Source: Heliocidaris erythrogramma (taxonomy: Eukaryota > Echinodermata > Echinoidea > Camarodonta > Echinometridae). Taken from it: a DNA stretch of 64,000 bases. Under the pieces are notes generated by a model, which was not told where the DNA came from, ran no database searches, and saw only the letters and a list, made by a program, of their open reading frames with translations. Below are positions 11,778 to 22,594 of this stretch, in pieces. The position numbers and the translations under genes are program-made. The stretch covers positions 21,781,501 through 21,845,500 of the forward strand of contig CM046870.1 in assembly GCA_025617745.1 (NCBI GenBank). Reading direction: 5' to 3'. The number at the start of each line of letters is the position of its first letter. Position 1 is the first letter of the stretch.

Positions 11778-12142
11778 GGGGTCCTAAAGCTACGCGGGTC
11801 CTAAAGCTACGCACCATACAAATCACATACACGCGCAATGCAACGCGTTCAAATCAGGCTAAAACACACACGCGATACACACAGTCAATTTCAATATCAA
11901 TTTGCATTCATTTACTGCATGTGCGTAGCTTTAGGACCCCTTCATTTTTAAGAACAACATTTGACATCGGCATTGATATCGACCTGAAAACATGCATTAT
12001 TGACATTCACCCATCGTAATTTTCTCCACATATCAACTTTAGAATATCCAGAATCAGGATATGGAATGAAATTGGTGACAAGCCAGTGATTTATGTGACC
12101 TTTTAGCTGCTGAAAACAAAGTGCGTAGCTTTAGGTCCCCCC
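11778..12142. mobile_element. Small element with GGGTCCTAAAGCTACGC ends
   Basis: This segment is present here but absent from the homologous block at 27.9 kb, so it is an insertion. It starts with GGGGTCCTAAAGCTACGC (the phrase repeated twice) and ends with GTGCGTAGCTTTAGGTCCCC, an inverted copy. A third inverted copy is internal, near 11,922. No coding capacity. Confidence 0.7.
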
Positions 12143-12162
12143 ATCATACTGGTTTCACTCAG

Positions 12163-12189
12163 GACGCTGCCACTTCGTGGCAGCGTCCC
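12163..12189. repeat. Perfect short hairpin
   Basis: GGACGCTGCCAC, TTC, GTGGCAGCGTCC forms a 12-base perfect stem with a 3-base loop. The homologous site at 27.92 kb has only the right arm. Confidence 0.7.
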
Positions 12190-12661
12190 GGGGCTAGGTT
12201 AAAGTTAGAATTTAACTTATGGCCAGAGTCATAAATCTACATGCTACACACCACGACCACGCGTACACGCACTGCAACACGACACGTTCAATGTAATGTG
12301 CCAAATTTCTGCTATAAGTATAATTTTATTACTGAGCAACGAGAATATCAATTGTCAGATTGTTTGCCAGCATTATCAAACAGGTTAATAAAGACCTTAT
12401 TCATGTTATTTGGAGATCAGGACAAACTGCAAGTGCAGGATAAAATTTATATCACTCAGTCAGTCAGCTCAGCTTCAAAATAAAAGTTTGCATGCATGTC
12501 AAATTTAGAGGTCTAGATCTACACAATTTTCTCAGAGCCAGAGGCTAAAAAATATTTCATTAGCCTATTTGTTTCACTTTCATTTCAACTCAAGAGTCAA
12601 GTCTCAAGTCAAGACTGCAAGACAAGACTCATGACATGTTTCGGTGATTTATTATAAACAG

Positions 12662-12700
12662 TAATAAAATGCGAATTTCTTTATTTAAATTCGCATTTTA
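12662..12700. repeat. AT-rich perfect hairpin
   Basis: TAAAATGCGAATTT and AAATTCGCATTTTA form a 14-base stem around an 8-base loop. It could act as a cruciform or be a tiny MITE remnant, and it lies just downstream of MINDY3 exon 1. Confidence 0.6.
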
Positions 12701-12812
12701 TGAACCTCTGAATCATAAACTGTGTTGTCACCCTCAGAAGAATGACTTTGGTTGCCTGTAGCTGTTGAAGGAAAAAATGTTTTGATTTCTTAAAAATTTT
12801 TTTTTTTTTTAC

Positions 12813-12942
12813 CTTGCGACCACCGCGAGAAAACGTCTTCTTTCAATTCACTTCCCCATGTCATTGTCCGGACTTCATCGATTGGATTAAGGACAGATGA
12901 ACTCCCTGGTTCTTCTTCATTTTGTTGACTTGTCGAGGCCAT
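12813..12942 (-). CDS. MINDY3: MINDY3 deubiquitinase, coding exon 1 with start codon
   Basis: On the minus strand an ATG at 12,942 opens MASTSQQNEEEPGSSSVLNP, then a segment ending TWGSELKEDVFSRWSQ. It is followed by G|GTAAAA, a phase 1 donor. The end matches human MINDY3 (IFCRWTQ before GFVFSE, from memory), and the joined codon gives the expected Gly. The first 30 residues are acidic, Ser-rich and not conserved, so the exact start is a little uncertain, but no other Met is in the exon upstream. The visible exons together give about 243 residues of a family member normally near 445. Confidence 0.9.
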
Positions 12943-14085
12943 CACAAATGTGTCAAAACTACTTTTAAGGAGCTATATCTACAAGTTTTTCCTAGTCAGT
13001 CTCCATTTTCGTGCGAATGTATGTGTGGGACTACGTAAAATGAATAGCTGGATAATGTTTTGCGCGTTCACATTGGGCAAATTTAAAACGTTACCGATAT
13101 CACTCCTCGTTAATTTTGTACATGGTACGGCAACCCTTCTTTCATGTCACAAACAATGTAAACGCATCTGAAAAGCGTATTTTCCCATTATTTGCCAAGA
13201 GATGGCGTATAACCACTTGTGAGGATGTCGCGATCATCGATATGACATGTCGATGGGGCGCATATTATACACAGAACTCCAAAGTTCTGTGGGCGCATAT
13301 CTGGGCCGGGGATTTGGATAATTATTATGTCCATGCATGGCATGCATACTATATGGTTCACGATCCACAACTGAAGACTAACAAGTTGCTCTTGAATTAC
13401 AAATGCAGAATTTTAAGGACCAACCTTTCCAATAACATAAAGATATGTACATATAATATGTATTTCGAATATATTTTATCATACTTTCAGGGAAATACAT
13501 TTTACATGCTTTATAAATCAGGGCAGGCCTATTTATAAAGAGTCAAATTCTATCATTTTAGAAGGGAGTTGGAACTTTAGTCACATGCATGCACTTAGCC
13601 TTGGAGGAATACCTTATTAGCCTGTAGCTTATGAATCGTACATAAAAGTATAGTTGATTAAAAAGAGACATTTTTCATTCATAATGGATTTTTTAATCTC
13701 TGAATTTCAACTTTTGTGGTAGTTACCCCCCCCCCCCCCCATGAGTGACGTCATTAGTCTAATCCCTCATCCGGTCGAATCATATCATCACAGTGCATTG
13801 ACAACTTCCTAATAAATGATAAAAGTTCTGGTTTAAGGACGTCCAAGCAAGCAGACGGCTCGCAAATCAACAGGAGGGAAGGTTCTCGCAAGCATCTGGC
13901 AACCAAGGCTGCAAGGAAGAGCGCCCCCGCTTCTGGGGGAGTCAAGAAACCTCATCGTTCATCTTATCCAGAGAAGGGATTCTCTGAACATCGTAACTCG
14001 GGGAAATTGGCCTATACATGAACGTATTAATGACGACAATGGCAACAATGCATGATGATGATGATAATAATGATGATAATGAGCT
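12943..14085. other. Upstream of MINDY3, no gene recognised
   Basis: This should contain the MINDY3 5' UTR and promoter, but no TATA box or clear CpG cluster stands out. Short frames here show no domain. A run of C lies near 13,730. Confidence 0.4.
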
Positions 14086-14279
14086 ATCGATCTCGTTCAC
14101 AAAAAGCTTTTCAGCCCGAACGAAGCCGCCGGGTTTGGCCCCCATGCAGAGCCCTCCAAAACTGCCGCCCACAAGTCGGGTGGAACCCATTTAACATAAC
14201 TATGCACTAAACTATAAGACAGAAGGGAGTATAATTATGACTATACATTACCCGGAAAACAAAAAAAAATGACAAAATT

Positions 14280-14463
14280 CAGTGGCGTATCCAGGGGGGG
14301 GGGGCGCAACAGGCGCCCCCCTATTGGCCGTCGTAAAAAAAATATATAGCACTATTTTGCATCTCAGCCCTTCTTCAGAAGCAAAAATTTCTCCCACATG
14401 ACGGCGATCAATAATTCCTGGCGCCCCCCCCCCCCCTATTGGGAAATCCCGGATACGCCGCTG
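14280..14463. mobile_element. MITE with CAGTGGCGTATCC ends
   Basis: The ends CAGTGGCGTATCC and GGATACGCCGCTG are inverted copies. The interior holds G and C runs. Related CAGTG-type ends occur at 36,768-37,072, 37,203-37,439 and 63,255-63,598. No clean target duplication was found here. Confidence 0.7.
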
Positions 14464-15205
14464 AAATTTTCTGTCTGGATATGGGTTGTCAGTCGGCCCC
14501 TAAAAATTGGGGCAAATTTTCCATGGACCGAATACTTGTCGGTAGGAAGAGGTATGGGTGTATATATTACAAAAAATATTAAAAAAAACAGACCACAAAC
14601 ATTCAATCGGGAAGGGGGTGTAACACGTCAATGATGAAAAAAACACCAAAGCGCCCCTAAACCAAGCTTTGCCGCCTCAAATGCCCTGGATGTAGAAAAA
14701 ACAAACATGTGGAGGCATTATACAACCTTAATAACTCCAAATTAAAATGTCTCATTCAATTCAGGTCAAATTTACAATGTTGTAACTTTCTTGGGGTGCC
14801 GTCATTTCAATAATAAGTTATTAAATTGTGAAAATTGTATTGCTTTCTCAAAAGTAGTCAAATTATATTGTCAGGATTATGTAAACACGCCCTTTGTCCA
14901 TCTGCGCCTGATTGACAAGGCATAATAGAGCTAGCGCTTGCAAGGTAGCAGCCACATAGCCCAGATACAATAACAAGCTCCTCTATTAAGTCTTGTTGTC
15001 CTGGGAAAAATTTGCCCCAATTTTTACGGGCGGACGGGGTAACCTAGTCATAACGACCGCTATTCGTAAGGACCACTTATTCATAAGGACCGCTATCCAT
15101 AACGCGTGACCAACTGAACAGCGGTTTTGTATCAATAGCCATCCTTCTAAGTAGCGAGCAAAATGCATAGACAAATTATAAGGACCACTATTCATAAGGA
15201 CTTTT

Positions 15206-15317
15206 TCTGTCGGGATGGGTTGTCTGCTCGCTATTCATAGAATACCGCTTTTCATTTAACACGCGTTATGAATAGCGGTATTCTATGAATAGCGAGCAGA
15301 CAACCCATCCCGACAGA
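15206..15317. repeat. Near-perfect 112 bp palindrome
   Basis: Arms of about 44 bases (TCTGTCGGGATGGGTTGTCT... and its reverse complement) surround a spacer of about 24 bases containing ACGCGT. GAATAGCG/CGCTATTC phrases recur in the flank at 15,050-15,200. Confidence 0.85.
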
Positions 15318-15549
15318 AAATTTTGTCAGTTTTTGTGTTTTGGTAATGGTAATGTACCTTCCTTCTGACAAAAAGTGGCGCATATGTTAGGTGGGTTGAA
15401 ATCGACCCGACTTGGGGCCCTTTTTGGGGCTCTGGGGGCCAAATCCGGCGGCTTCGTTCGGGCTGACAAGCTTTTTGTGAATGAGATGGATGGTCTAATG
15501 ATTATTTAAATAATTTGCAGTTTCAAACGTATCATGTAACACAGAAATA

Positions 15550-16860
15550 GCTGACTGAGAGATTTGGATTTCTCTGTATAGTTTCAGTTTTTCACAATAG
15601 TATTCTTTCCAGTATGCATCACTATTATTTTTTGTTTTCTGCTTCATTTTATCACGTTTCGTTTCTTTATTAGTTCAAAACTCCATTTCAATCAACCAGG
15701 GTGAATGTTTCTAGGCTTTTAGTCTTCATTGGCATATACTGTAAATAAAAGCTCTTGCCATCTATCCCCAGCGCCGTCAATACTGTTCATTTCTTTAACA
15801 TTAGACCAATCAAGTTCTTTAATTTCTCTTCTAAACGCAATTAAATCTACACCTTTTGATTTGCGAAATGTGACATACACTCATCATTTTGATGTGTGCT
15901 CCACATTAAAAAGCTCATGGAGTTATCGCTAATGCTCTATGAATTACACCAAAAGTACAATTTGTAATAATATGATCAACAAGTTTCGAAGATTGCTTAG
16001 TAGTAATTTCTTGTGTCTTATTTACTTGATGTAAACCATAAATAGCATTTAAATATGGCACGAAAAAGATAACGAAGCTTTTCGACCTGCACTCATCAGG
16101 TTATCACGCAGATATACAACAAATTACTTGAAATCAACTATGTTATACTCGATGAACCCGGACGCAACCCAGACGTTGTAATTTCAGAACAATCGCAAAG
16201 CTTGGACGAACTCCTTTTGTCTGCACGTACGGAAGGGGTTCGTGCGATTGAATGTAGGCGGCTTCCAGAAAGCGTAAATGCTCTGCGCTTCTGGCCCGGG
16301 ACATAATTGAGAATTGATCGTCGGCATAGCTTTCTTTGTGCCCCTTCTGTGCAGACAAAAGGAGTTCGTCCAAGCTTTGCGATTATTCTGAAATTACAAC
16401 GTCTGGGTTGCGTCCGGGTTCATCGAGTATAACATAGTTGATTTCAAGTAATTTGTTGTATATCTGCGTGATAACCTGATGAGTGCAGGTCGAAAAGCTT
16501 CGTCATGTCTCTTTTTCGTGCCATATTGAAATAGCATTTAATTGGTTATATATTTCACATACATTTGTATGTGGTTGTTTTAAAATATCAAACTTGATAT
16601 CTCCCATAAAAATGATTGGTTTGCTAAATCCTTCAAGAATGTTAACAAAGTTTCATAATAATTACGAATGTCTCATTTCGAGCATGGAGGCCGATACCAT
16701 GTAACGAATATGAAGGGCTCATCTTTTTTTTCCTTCATATTAATCAGTAATGATAAAGCTTCTGATTTTTGTGTGGAATCAAATTTCAGTTGCTGATAAT
16801 TCAGACTATTATGTACATAATTATGTAGCTACTCCTCCATCTTTTCAACAACAAAAAAAA
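15550..16860 (-). pseudogene. LINE endonuclease-domain relic, interrupted
   Basis: Minus-strand fragments show an APE-type endonuclease of a non-LTR retrotransposon: FIFVTWYRPPCS near 16.7 kb, a decayed metal-binding segment near 16.6 kb, and across the palindrome NAIYGLHQVNKTQEITTKQS, then SKLVDHIITN. The order (YRPP, GD-like, Q...T, D.I.TN) is that of LINE endonucleases. Many stops and frameshifts show it is dead. The palindrome at 16,053-16,528 splits it exactly with a 13 bp duplication. Confidence 0.75.
16053..16528. mobile_element. 476 bp palindromic element with 13 bp target duplication
   Basis: The ends ATATGGCACGAAAAAG and CTTTTTCGTGCCATAT are inverted copies, and near-perfect arms of about 180 bases continue inward to a centre of about 120 bases. 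The 13-mer AAATAGCATTTAA lies on both sides (16,040-16,052 and 16,529-16,541). Removing the element and one copy restores the LINE reading frame. A duplication of this length suggests retrotransposition-like insertion rather than a cut-and-paste element. Confidence 0.85.
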
Positions 16861-16959
16861 ATTTCGCCAGACCTTCAAAATTCGCTCAGTGGGGGGTTAT
16901 TGGGGTCCAGTTTCCCTCCATAATTCCCTGACAAGCAAAAGGAAGAAAAAAAAGCTCTT

Positions 16960-17460
16960 CATTCTAAAAGGGGGGGGGGCACAATAGAGAAAATGGCAGA
17001 TCGTCTATGGTCAAAATGCATACTTTTCTTCCAAAAGGGGGGCATGGGCCGGAAGTGGCCCAGCCCCGCCGGATCCGCCAATGCAAAGTTTACACTTTGT
17101 ACATAAATACATAGACCCAGTGTAAGAGAGAGAGACAGATCGCCCAACATTGAGAGACAGAGATGGAGAGAGACAGAAAGTGAGACACACATACACACAC
17201 AAAGCGGATCAAGAGGGGAGAGAGAGAGAGAGAGAGAGAGAAGATGCATACAGATGGTAAGACCCCATTCACATTCCCAAAGAGAGACAGACAGGGTGGA
17301 GAAAAGATATTCACACAGAAACACAATCTGCCAGGCAGGCAGACAGTAAGAAAAACAGACAACAGATGAGAGGGAAAGAGATTTTAAGGCTAAGCTATAG
17401 TGGGTGTGTTGATCCCATGACCGGAAACCCCAAATCAATGGAAAATTCCCTTTAGCCATT
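16960..17460. repeat. MITE fragment and (GA)n-rich tract
   Basis: 16,960-17,095 has a G run and GCCGGATCCGCCAATG, related to other CAGTGGCGGATCC-type MITEs. 17,120-17,395 is rich in GAGAGA, including a pure (AG)n near 17,216-17,240. Confidence 0.55.
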
Positions 17461-18079
17461 ATGTTCTAAGTTATAACTATCAAAATTGGCTACAATTTAA
17501 TACTCCGCTCGGAATATTCTACACTAACCTAAGTTGTAACTTCAACCCTGGACTACAAAGTACTGTACCTAGCCCTAACCCCAACCCCAAAATCTAACAT
17601 AAAACCATATTTCTTTGATGAGATAAAGCCCAGAGAAAACTGTCGCTGGAGCATATGTCAAGCCAGGGAGTATCCATTTGCTCTGTCAGTGTCATAATGT
17701 TGTGAACACAATTAATAAGCCTAAAAGCACTTGCGAGCCAGCGAAAGTGTTGGAAGTGTTCCATTTTCCTATACATTCAGTGGCAGAGATGTGTTATGCA
17801 ATTATATTCATCGGGGGGGGGGACATCTATTATGTCCCCCCCCCCCATGGAAAGAATTTCCTGCATATTTCCGCCCATGTGTAAATTTATTACTTAGCAT
17901 TACCAGTCTAAGCTACAGTAACAAGTAACAAAGAAAACAGACAAATGAGACAATATATTTTTTTTTTATCCTCAATTTAATATATTGATCTTTGGTTTGT
18001 GGTAGGGTCCATGGTTTCTAGCTAGATAACATGAAAGACCAGTAGTATGACATGACATAAAGATATAACAATGCAAAAA
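17461..18079. other. No gene; G/C mirror hairpin at 17,812-17,850
   Basis: Only a run of about 11 G followed by ACATCTATTATGT and about 11 C stands out; it can form a strong hairpin. Confidence 0.5.
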
Positions 18080-18368
18080 TGGTACATGTCGTTTTTCCAA
18101 AGGTTCATAATTCCGAAGGTTTGTTTTTCCGAATGTTCAATTACTCCGATGGTTTGTAATTCCGAAAATGAAAAAGGGTTCATATTTTCGGAATTACGAA
18201 CCTCCGGAATTATGAACCCTTTTTCATTTTCGGTACATGTATATTATGAACCCTATTTCATTTTCGGAATTACGAACCCCCTGCTATAGGAAATGTGTGT
18301 TTCGGAATTACGAACCTTCGCAAATTTTATGAACCTTGGGAAAAACAAACCTTCGGAAAAACAATAAC
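18080..18368. mobile_element. MITE built of TTCCGAAGGTT phrases
   Basis: The segment starts GTTTTTCCAAAGG and ends CCTTCGGAAAAAC. In between, TTCGGAATTACGAACC and its complement recur several times in both orientations, giving a multi-hairpin element without coding capacity. Confidence 0.65.
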
Positions 18369-19337
18369 CCCCCCCCCCGCAAAAATATGTAGAAATCATG
18401 TGACTTCTATCAGCAAAATAGTCTGTAGAGAAAAGTGGGACGTTCTTATTTCGAGGACAAAAGGGACAAGATGGGACATGGGGTCAGGATGGAGCATGAT
18501 GAAGATTCATTATGAAAACAACTTTAATAGGACTTAATCTGAATTTTGGCTCCTAAGAATTGCTGATAAGAGGGATCTTTGCCATTTTTATTTGCTGACG
18601 ATTATTGTATGTGATGTTAGCTGTTTAGTTTTTTTAAGTTTCAGGCATATGAACACACTTTTTCCCACTCTACTTTACATTGCCCTATGTATGTACCTAG
18701 TTCTATATTCAAAATCTCAACTACAATGAAATAATATACCTCAAACGAATCCTGTTAAAAATCATTCACTTACATTGACGCAGATTTTAACACAACACAA
18801 ACATGAGGAAAAAATATTCAAAGTCTGTTTTCAAATTATCAGGATAGCACCAGTTGATTACATGTACAAAATGTATATGCCTGATTTATATACATGTACA
18901 TGTATTTGAAAGGTTACTTGTACAACATTGAACGTGAATGATTTCGAGGTTTTTGAGTAATAATCACTAAACCTGTTTACAAAGAACTCATATTTTAGAC
19001 ATTTCATATCACAGAAAACATTGCAAAATACAAACTGTAGTCAATAGATTTATTTTAGTCACTAATGGCTACTAATTGATTTGATTATTGCGACGCTAGG
19101 GGGATTCCTTTTATCTCAGCCTATTGTTATCATTCCGCCTTAACGCATGGTAGCTTTTGCCTTAACGTGAAATTTCTATACAAAATTAAATATACAAAAA
19201 GCTGCATCACCTAACCGTGATCCCACGCATTTATCCCCAAGTTGATTACGATCCTTCGGGTTTATGTCTGGTTTCTATAGCTTCTGACCACACGAGCATT
19301 GAAAACTATGGGGTTTCTGGGACGAACACGTACTGGG

Positions 19338-19412
19338 GTATTCCATAGCTCAGTCGTTAGAGCGCCGGTCTAGCAATCCGGAGGTTTCGGGTTCAAGTCC
19401 CGCTGGAATCCC
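19338..19412 (+). tRNA. tRNA-like gene, anticodon AGC
   Basis: The sequence folds as a cloverleaf. The acceptor is GTATTCC/GGAATCC with one mismatch. The D arm is AGCTC...GAGC and contains an A-box-like TAGCTCAGTCGTTAGAGC. The anticodon loop is CTAGCAA (anticodon AGC), and the B box is GGGTTCAAGTCCC. A TTTT terminator follows at 19,414. The anticodon says Ala, but the body (GCGCC...GTCTAG.AA) resembles tRNA-Thr(AGT) and the G3:U70 Ala identity pair is absent. There are mismatches at the base of the anticodon and T stems, so it may be a tRNA pseudogene or SINE head. Confidence 0.6.
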
Positions 19413-19499
19413 GTTTTCTTTGCTCATTTTTCACTTCAAATTTCTATTGTGACGGAATAAACCGCTTTGATAGGATTCGCCCTAATATAGGAAATAATG

Positions 19500-19533
<34 letters not shown>

Positions 19534-21120
19534 AAGGATAAGCATAAATCTATATGTGTCTAACAAAGACCTTATATTGGTAATTATAATCTGAGGATGA
19601 TATCCCTTCAACATAGAACACACATACATGTATGGTGCATGTTTACAGCAGTTGGGTGTCAGGAGTGGGATTGAGAATGACTGGTATTGAAAAAACATCT
19701 TATGGGACTGTATTTTTCCTTGCTTGACTTAGCACACTGAATTGTGGAAGGCCAATTGTAAACATGTACATTCTATATAAATTATTGTACTTATAAGATA
19801 AATAAACAAGATTAATTTAGTCCTGACATGATAAAGTAATTGTCAGCAGTGGTGCATCTACGCATTATGGCCCTCAAGGCAAAATACAAAATTCTCCCCC
19901 CTTCCCCACTGCACAAACTTATCAGCTTAAAAATTCCAATAAGGTTTATGACATTATGTGAAAAAATGTATTACTTTTATACAGTCTGTAGCAACCAAAG
20001 TTTCATAAATAACTATAAGAGAAGGAGCAAAACAACTGAGCGATAATTTTTTTTGTGCAATTATTTACCCCTGAGAAATGCAATTTCTAATCCATGTTAC
20101 CCTTTGAAAAAGAAATAAGCACAGCAACCTAGTTTGAAAGTGATTTTTAAACTTTTAAACTTTCAAAAAAAATCCTGTTCTATTAATTCACTCCTTCCTA
20201 CTAGTAGGGGGGGACACAAAATACCTAAACAAATATATTCAAGGTATTTAGAAAGGCAATCGAAAGTTGGGACGTTTTTGTTTTAAGTTGGACCTTTGAA
20301 ATTGCTAATATATGCACTTTATCATGTGTTATGGGGGTAGTCACAAAAAGATTCTCATGAAAATTATATGCTGGGGAGTAAAGCAACTAGTGCAAATGTT
20401 GAACCCTTTAAAAAATGCAACTTACGCACAATATCCTACACTGGGAGATCCTCAAAAACATGATTGTGCAAGGGAGTAATGCTCTTAAGCTTTAGAAAAT
20501 ATTGCCTTTTTAAATCCTTTAAACACCTTATTTTCTATGCACTCTGGATTAGGGGTGCATTTTAACATTAAGACTCCAATTTTTCTTTCTTTTCTCCCCT
20601 TTCTCTTTCTCTCTTGTGTTTTTTTTTTTTAGCGCCCCATTTGCGATATGTTCTCTTTCTTCTCTGTTTGTTCTTTGCAGGTTTTTTTTTTTGGCAATAT
20701 CTCTCTCGTCAATTGTTTTCACAAAAACAACTTAAAAGTACAGATCAAGTGTCACCGACTCATTTATTTGAGTACTCCCCCTGGGTACTTATCCTGCTCT
20801 ACACTTGAGGAGCTCATCCCTCCCAACCCCCTGACAAATGGCGATGAGGATGGGATAGTTGGTGGTAGCAGTGATGACAAAAACCCCTTGGTCTAAGAGA
20901 TGTGGGTACTGGGTCAGAACTGGATGTGACTGGTGATCAGTAGCGAGTGTTCACAAGGTCTGGATGACGACATGCATCAATCCGTATCAGTTGACTGATC
21001 AGCATGGTGTTAGAAACTTGGATCAGCACTTACTGTTAAGCGTAACTAAGTTGATTTCATAGTGCAGTATGAATAGTTTAGAACTATATAACTTCGCTGG
21101 TATAATAACCTTCTTCATTC
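19413..21120. other. No gene recognised
   Basis: It contains a (TAA)n microsatellite at 19,500-19,530 and pyrimidine-rich tracts near 20,580-20,700. Part of this lies between MINDY3 and the RING gene, and the last exon and poly(A) signal of the RING gene should be here or nearby. I did not find them. Confidence 0.4.
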
Positions 21121-21129
21121 CTCTGTGAG

Positions 21130-21466
21130 TGATACATTTATCCTTTGCAACAATGACTTCAGGTTCCGAGGCAATGGCTGGTATGATTCTGGCGCTTACA
21201 GATGTGGTGCAGGGTTTCAGTGTGCAGCAGGCACCACCGCCAGTGAAACTTAGCAAATTTTGAGGCCCTCCATCAGCACCTGGGAAGCTAGCTATCCCTG
21301 AGTGAGTGGTTGGTAGAGTTTGACGCTTATGCGAACCATTATCAGCTCACAGGAAGATCCAAAGCCCACTCATTGGTTGATCATTTACCTGGAGCGGCCA
21401 AGGAGCAAGCTCTATGTCATAGGACAGAGGTCAGAGATGACTATGACAAGCTGGTGGAGAAGCTAT
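21130..21466 (+). pseudogene. Gag-like relic of an LTR retrotransposon
   Basis: Plus-strand fragments read PPPVKLSKF, then after a stop PPSAPG, and after a small frameshift EWLVEFDAYANHYQLTG, then KAHSLVDHLPGAAKEQALC, ending at a stop. The pattern (LPKF-G, W...F..Y, K...L...L.G.A) is that of Ty3/gypsy-type gag proteins. No protease or polymerase is seen. It is a broken fragment. Confidence 0.65.
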
Positions 21467-21916
21467 AGTCAGGAAAACCTAATTAATTCATAATTAATAC
21501 AGGGGTTTTCCAATGGTCACTTGCACTGGGCTGGAATAAAATTGCTACATATGTGCAAAGTTATTATGTCAATTACCACTTTGAATATAATTTTCATTAT
21601 ATATATTTCCAAGAAGGTACAAGGAAAGCACCTAGTACCTCCTTGATATTTCCATAACACTGCAGGGTTACCCTATTACTTGATAATGTTACAGTGTTCA
21701 GTCAAGAGAGATGTTCAACTTCCTCGCAGAGATCTTGACCTGGAGAGTATGAGATGGGAAGAAAGAAAATAAAGCAATAAAATTTTAGAGTCACATATAA
21801 CTAGATGTACAGAGCATCTTAAAAATATTACTAAAATCACGAAGCACATTGTAGATACTAATACTTAATGTACAGTCATACATACATGTAAACAGCACAT
21901 ATTTTGGGGGAACTCT

Positions 21917-22192
21917 TTGGCCCATATTCTCGAAAGTGGCCTAAGTTAAGCCTGGCTTAACTTAATTTATGTAACAAAATGAAGAAACAAAATTATTTTC
22001 TGGCATGAAATGAGCATCAGAAATCAATTTGTGACTTTTTTTGCATTTACATTTAGTTCCAGGACTAGAGGGAGTCTATGTGATTTTGAAGGCTTAAAAG
22101 AGGGTGACAATTGGCTCTCCGTAATTCAGTGGCCTAAATCTACACACCTAGACGGGGGCTTAAAGTTAGACACTTTTCGAGAATATAGGCAT
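21917..22192. mobile_element. MITE with CCCATATTCTCGAAA ends
   Basis: It opens CCCATATTCTCGAAAGTGGC and closes CACTTTTCGAGAATATAGG, inverted copies, with AAGTTAAG/CTTAAAGTT just inside. It lies immediately downstream of the last recognised RING-gene exon. Confidence 0.7.
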
Positions 22193-22390
22193 TTATCTCT
22201 GACACAGATGAAGGGATGACATTGGACATACACTGAAAGCCAGAAGGGCATAAACTTCATTGAGTACTATTACATTTAATGCCCTTGTGGCTCTAAGCGA
22301 ACAACATGATACTGTCATGGTGTCATACCATGGTTTACCGTCTTCAGTAATAATGCCAACATCACTTTCATTATCATCACGAAAGCTTAC

Positions 22391-22594
22391 CCTCTCACGA
22401 TTCCTTTGCATGTCCCTCAGCATGGTGCGGACCATCGCCAGCTGGTCCAGTTCCTCTTTCTTCCGGTCCTCCGCATCCTCCACTTGCCTCTTATACTCAT
22501 GACGATGACCTTCCAGGTCAGCTAGTCTTTTCTCCAGACCCTTGATTTCGTCCCTCAGTAGCTGCTGTTTCTGTGATATGTTGCCCATTTGTTG
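22391..22594 (-). CDS. RING/coiled-coil gene, exon with coiled coil (exon 5 here)
   Basis: A 204-base exon (acceptor TTTTGTAG, donor GTAAGC), phase 0 at both ends. It encodes QQMGNISQKQQLLRDEIKGL, then EKRLADLEGHRHEYKRQVED, then a stretch ending MLRDMQRNRER. The heptad-like Leu/charged pattern is a coiled coil continuing from exon 4. The frame also stays open past the donor for about 60 codons (SFRDDNESDVGII...), so a retained-intron C-terminus is possible, but the donor is a good consensus. No further exon was identified to the left. Confidence 0.8.

Larger units (their letters stand above)
11146..12189 (+). repeat. Promoter-like module, second copy at 26.3/27.4-27.9 kb
   Basis: This block matches 26,315-26,356 plus 27,433-27,934 closely. 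It includes the NRF1-type palindrome GCGCATGCGC after ATAAATATTCATAG, and a good splice donor (TTTAG|GTAAGTGG). The other copy lies inside the 13 kb transposon upstream of its coding exons, so the module is probably a transposon promoter with a first non-coding exon. Relative to the other copy, this one lacks the fold-back insertion near 11,178, keeps about 130 bases around 11,318-11,440, and has gained an insert at 11,778-12,142. Function is inference. Confidence 0.6.
14085..15490. mobile_element. 1.4 kb element with ~100 bp inverted ends
   Basis: The left end (AAAAAGCTTTTCAGCCCGAA, then CGAAGCCGCCGGGTTTGG) is mirrored at 15,395-15,485 (CGGCGGCTTCGTTCGGGCTG, then ACAAGCTTTTTGTGAATGAG). Inside are a nested MITE (14,280-14,463), a second inverted pair (AATTGGGGCAAATTTT at 14.5 kb versus AAATTTGCCCCAATTTTT at 15.0 kb) and a long perfect palindrome (15,206-15,317). 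No protein is encoded. Confidence 0.7.

Noticed and set aside
13116..13538. 140-codon frame upstream of MINDY3
   Set aside because: No domain, poor composition and overlap with an equally long antisense frame; not supported as a gene.
16470..16505. Hammerhead-ribozyme-like core CTGATGA...CGAAA in the palindrome
   Set aside because: The part between the two motifs gives only one base pair for stem II, and no matching stem I or III with a cleavage site was seen. Kept only as a hint of a Penelope-like origin.
22193..22390. Extension of the last RING-gene exon past the donor (SFRDDNESDVGII...)
   Set aside because: A good consensus donor lies at 22,390 and the extension runs into a MITE; mentioned as an alternative C-terminus only.
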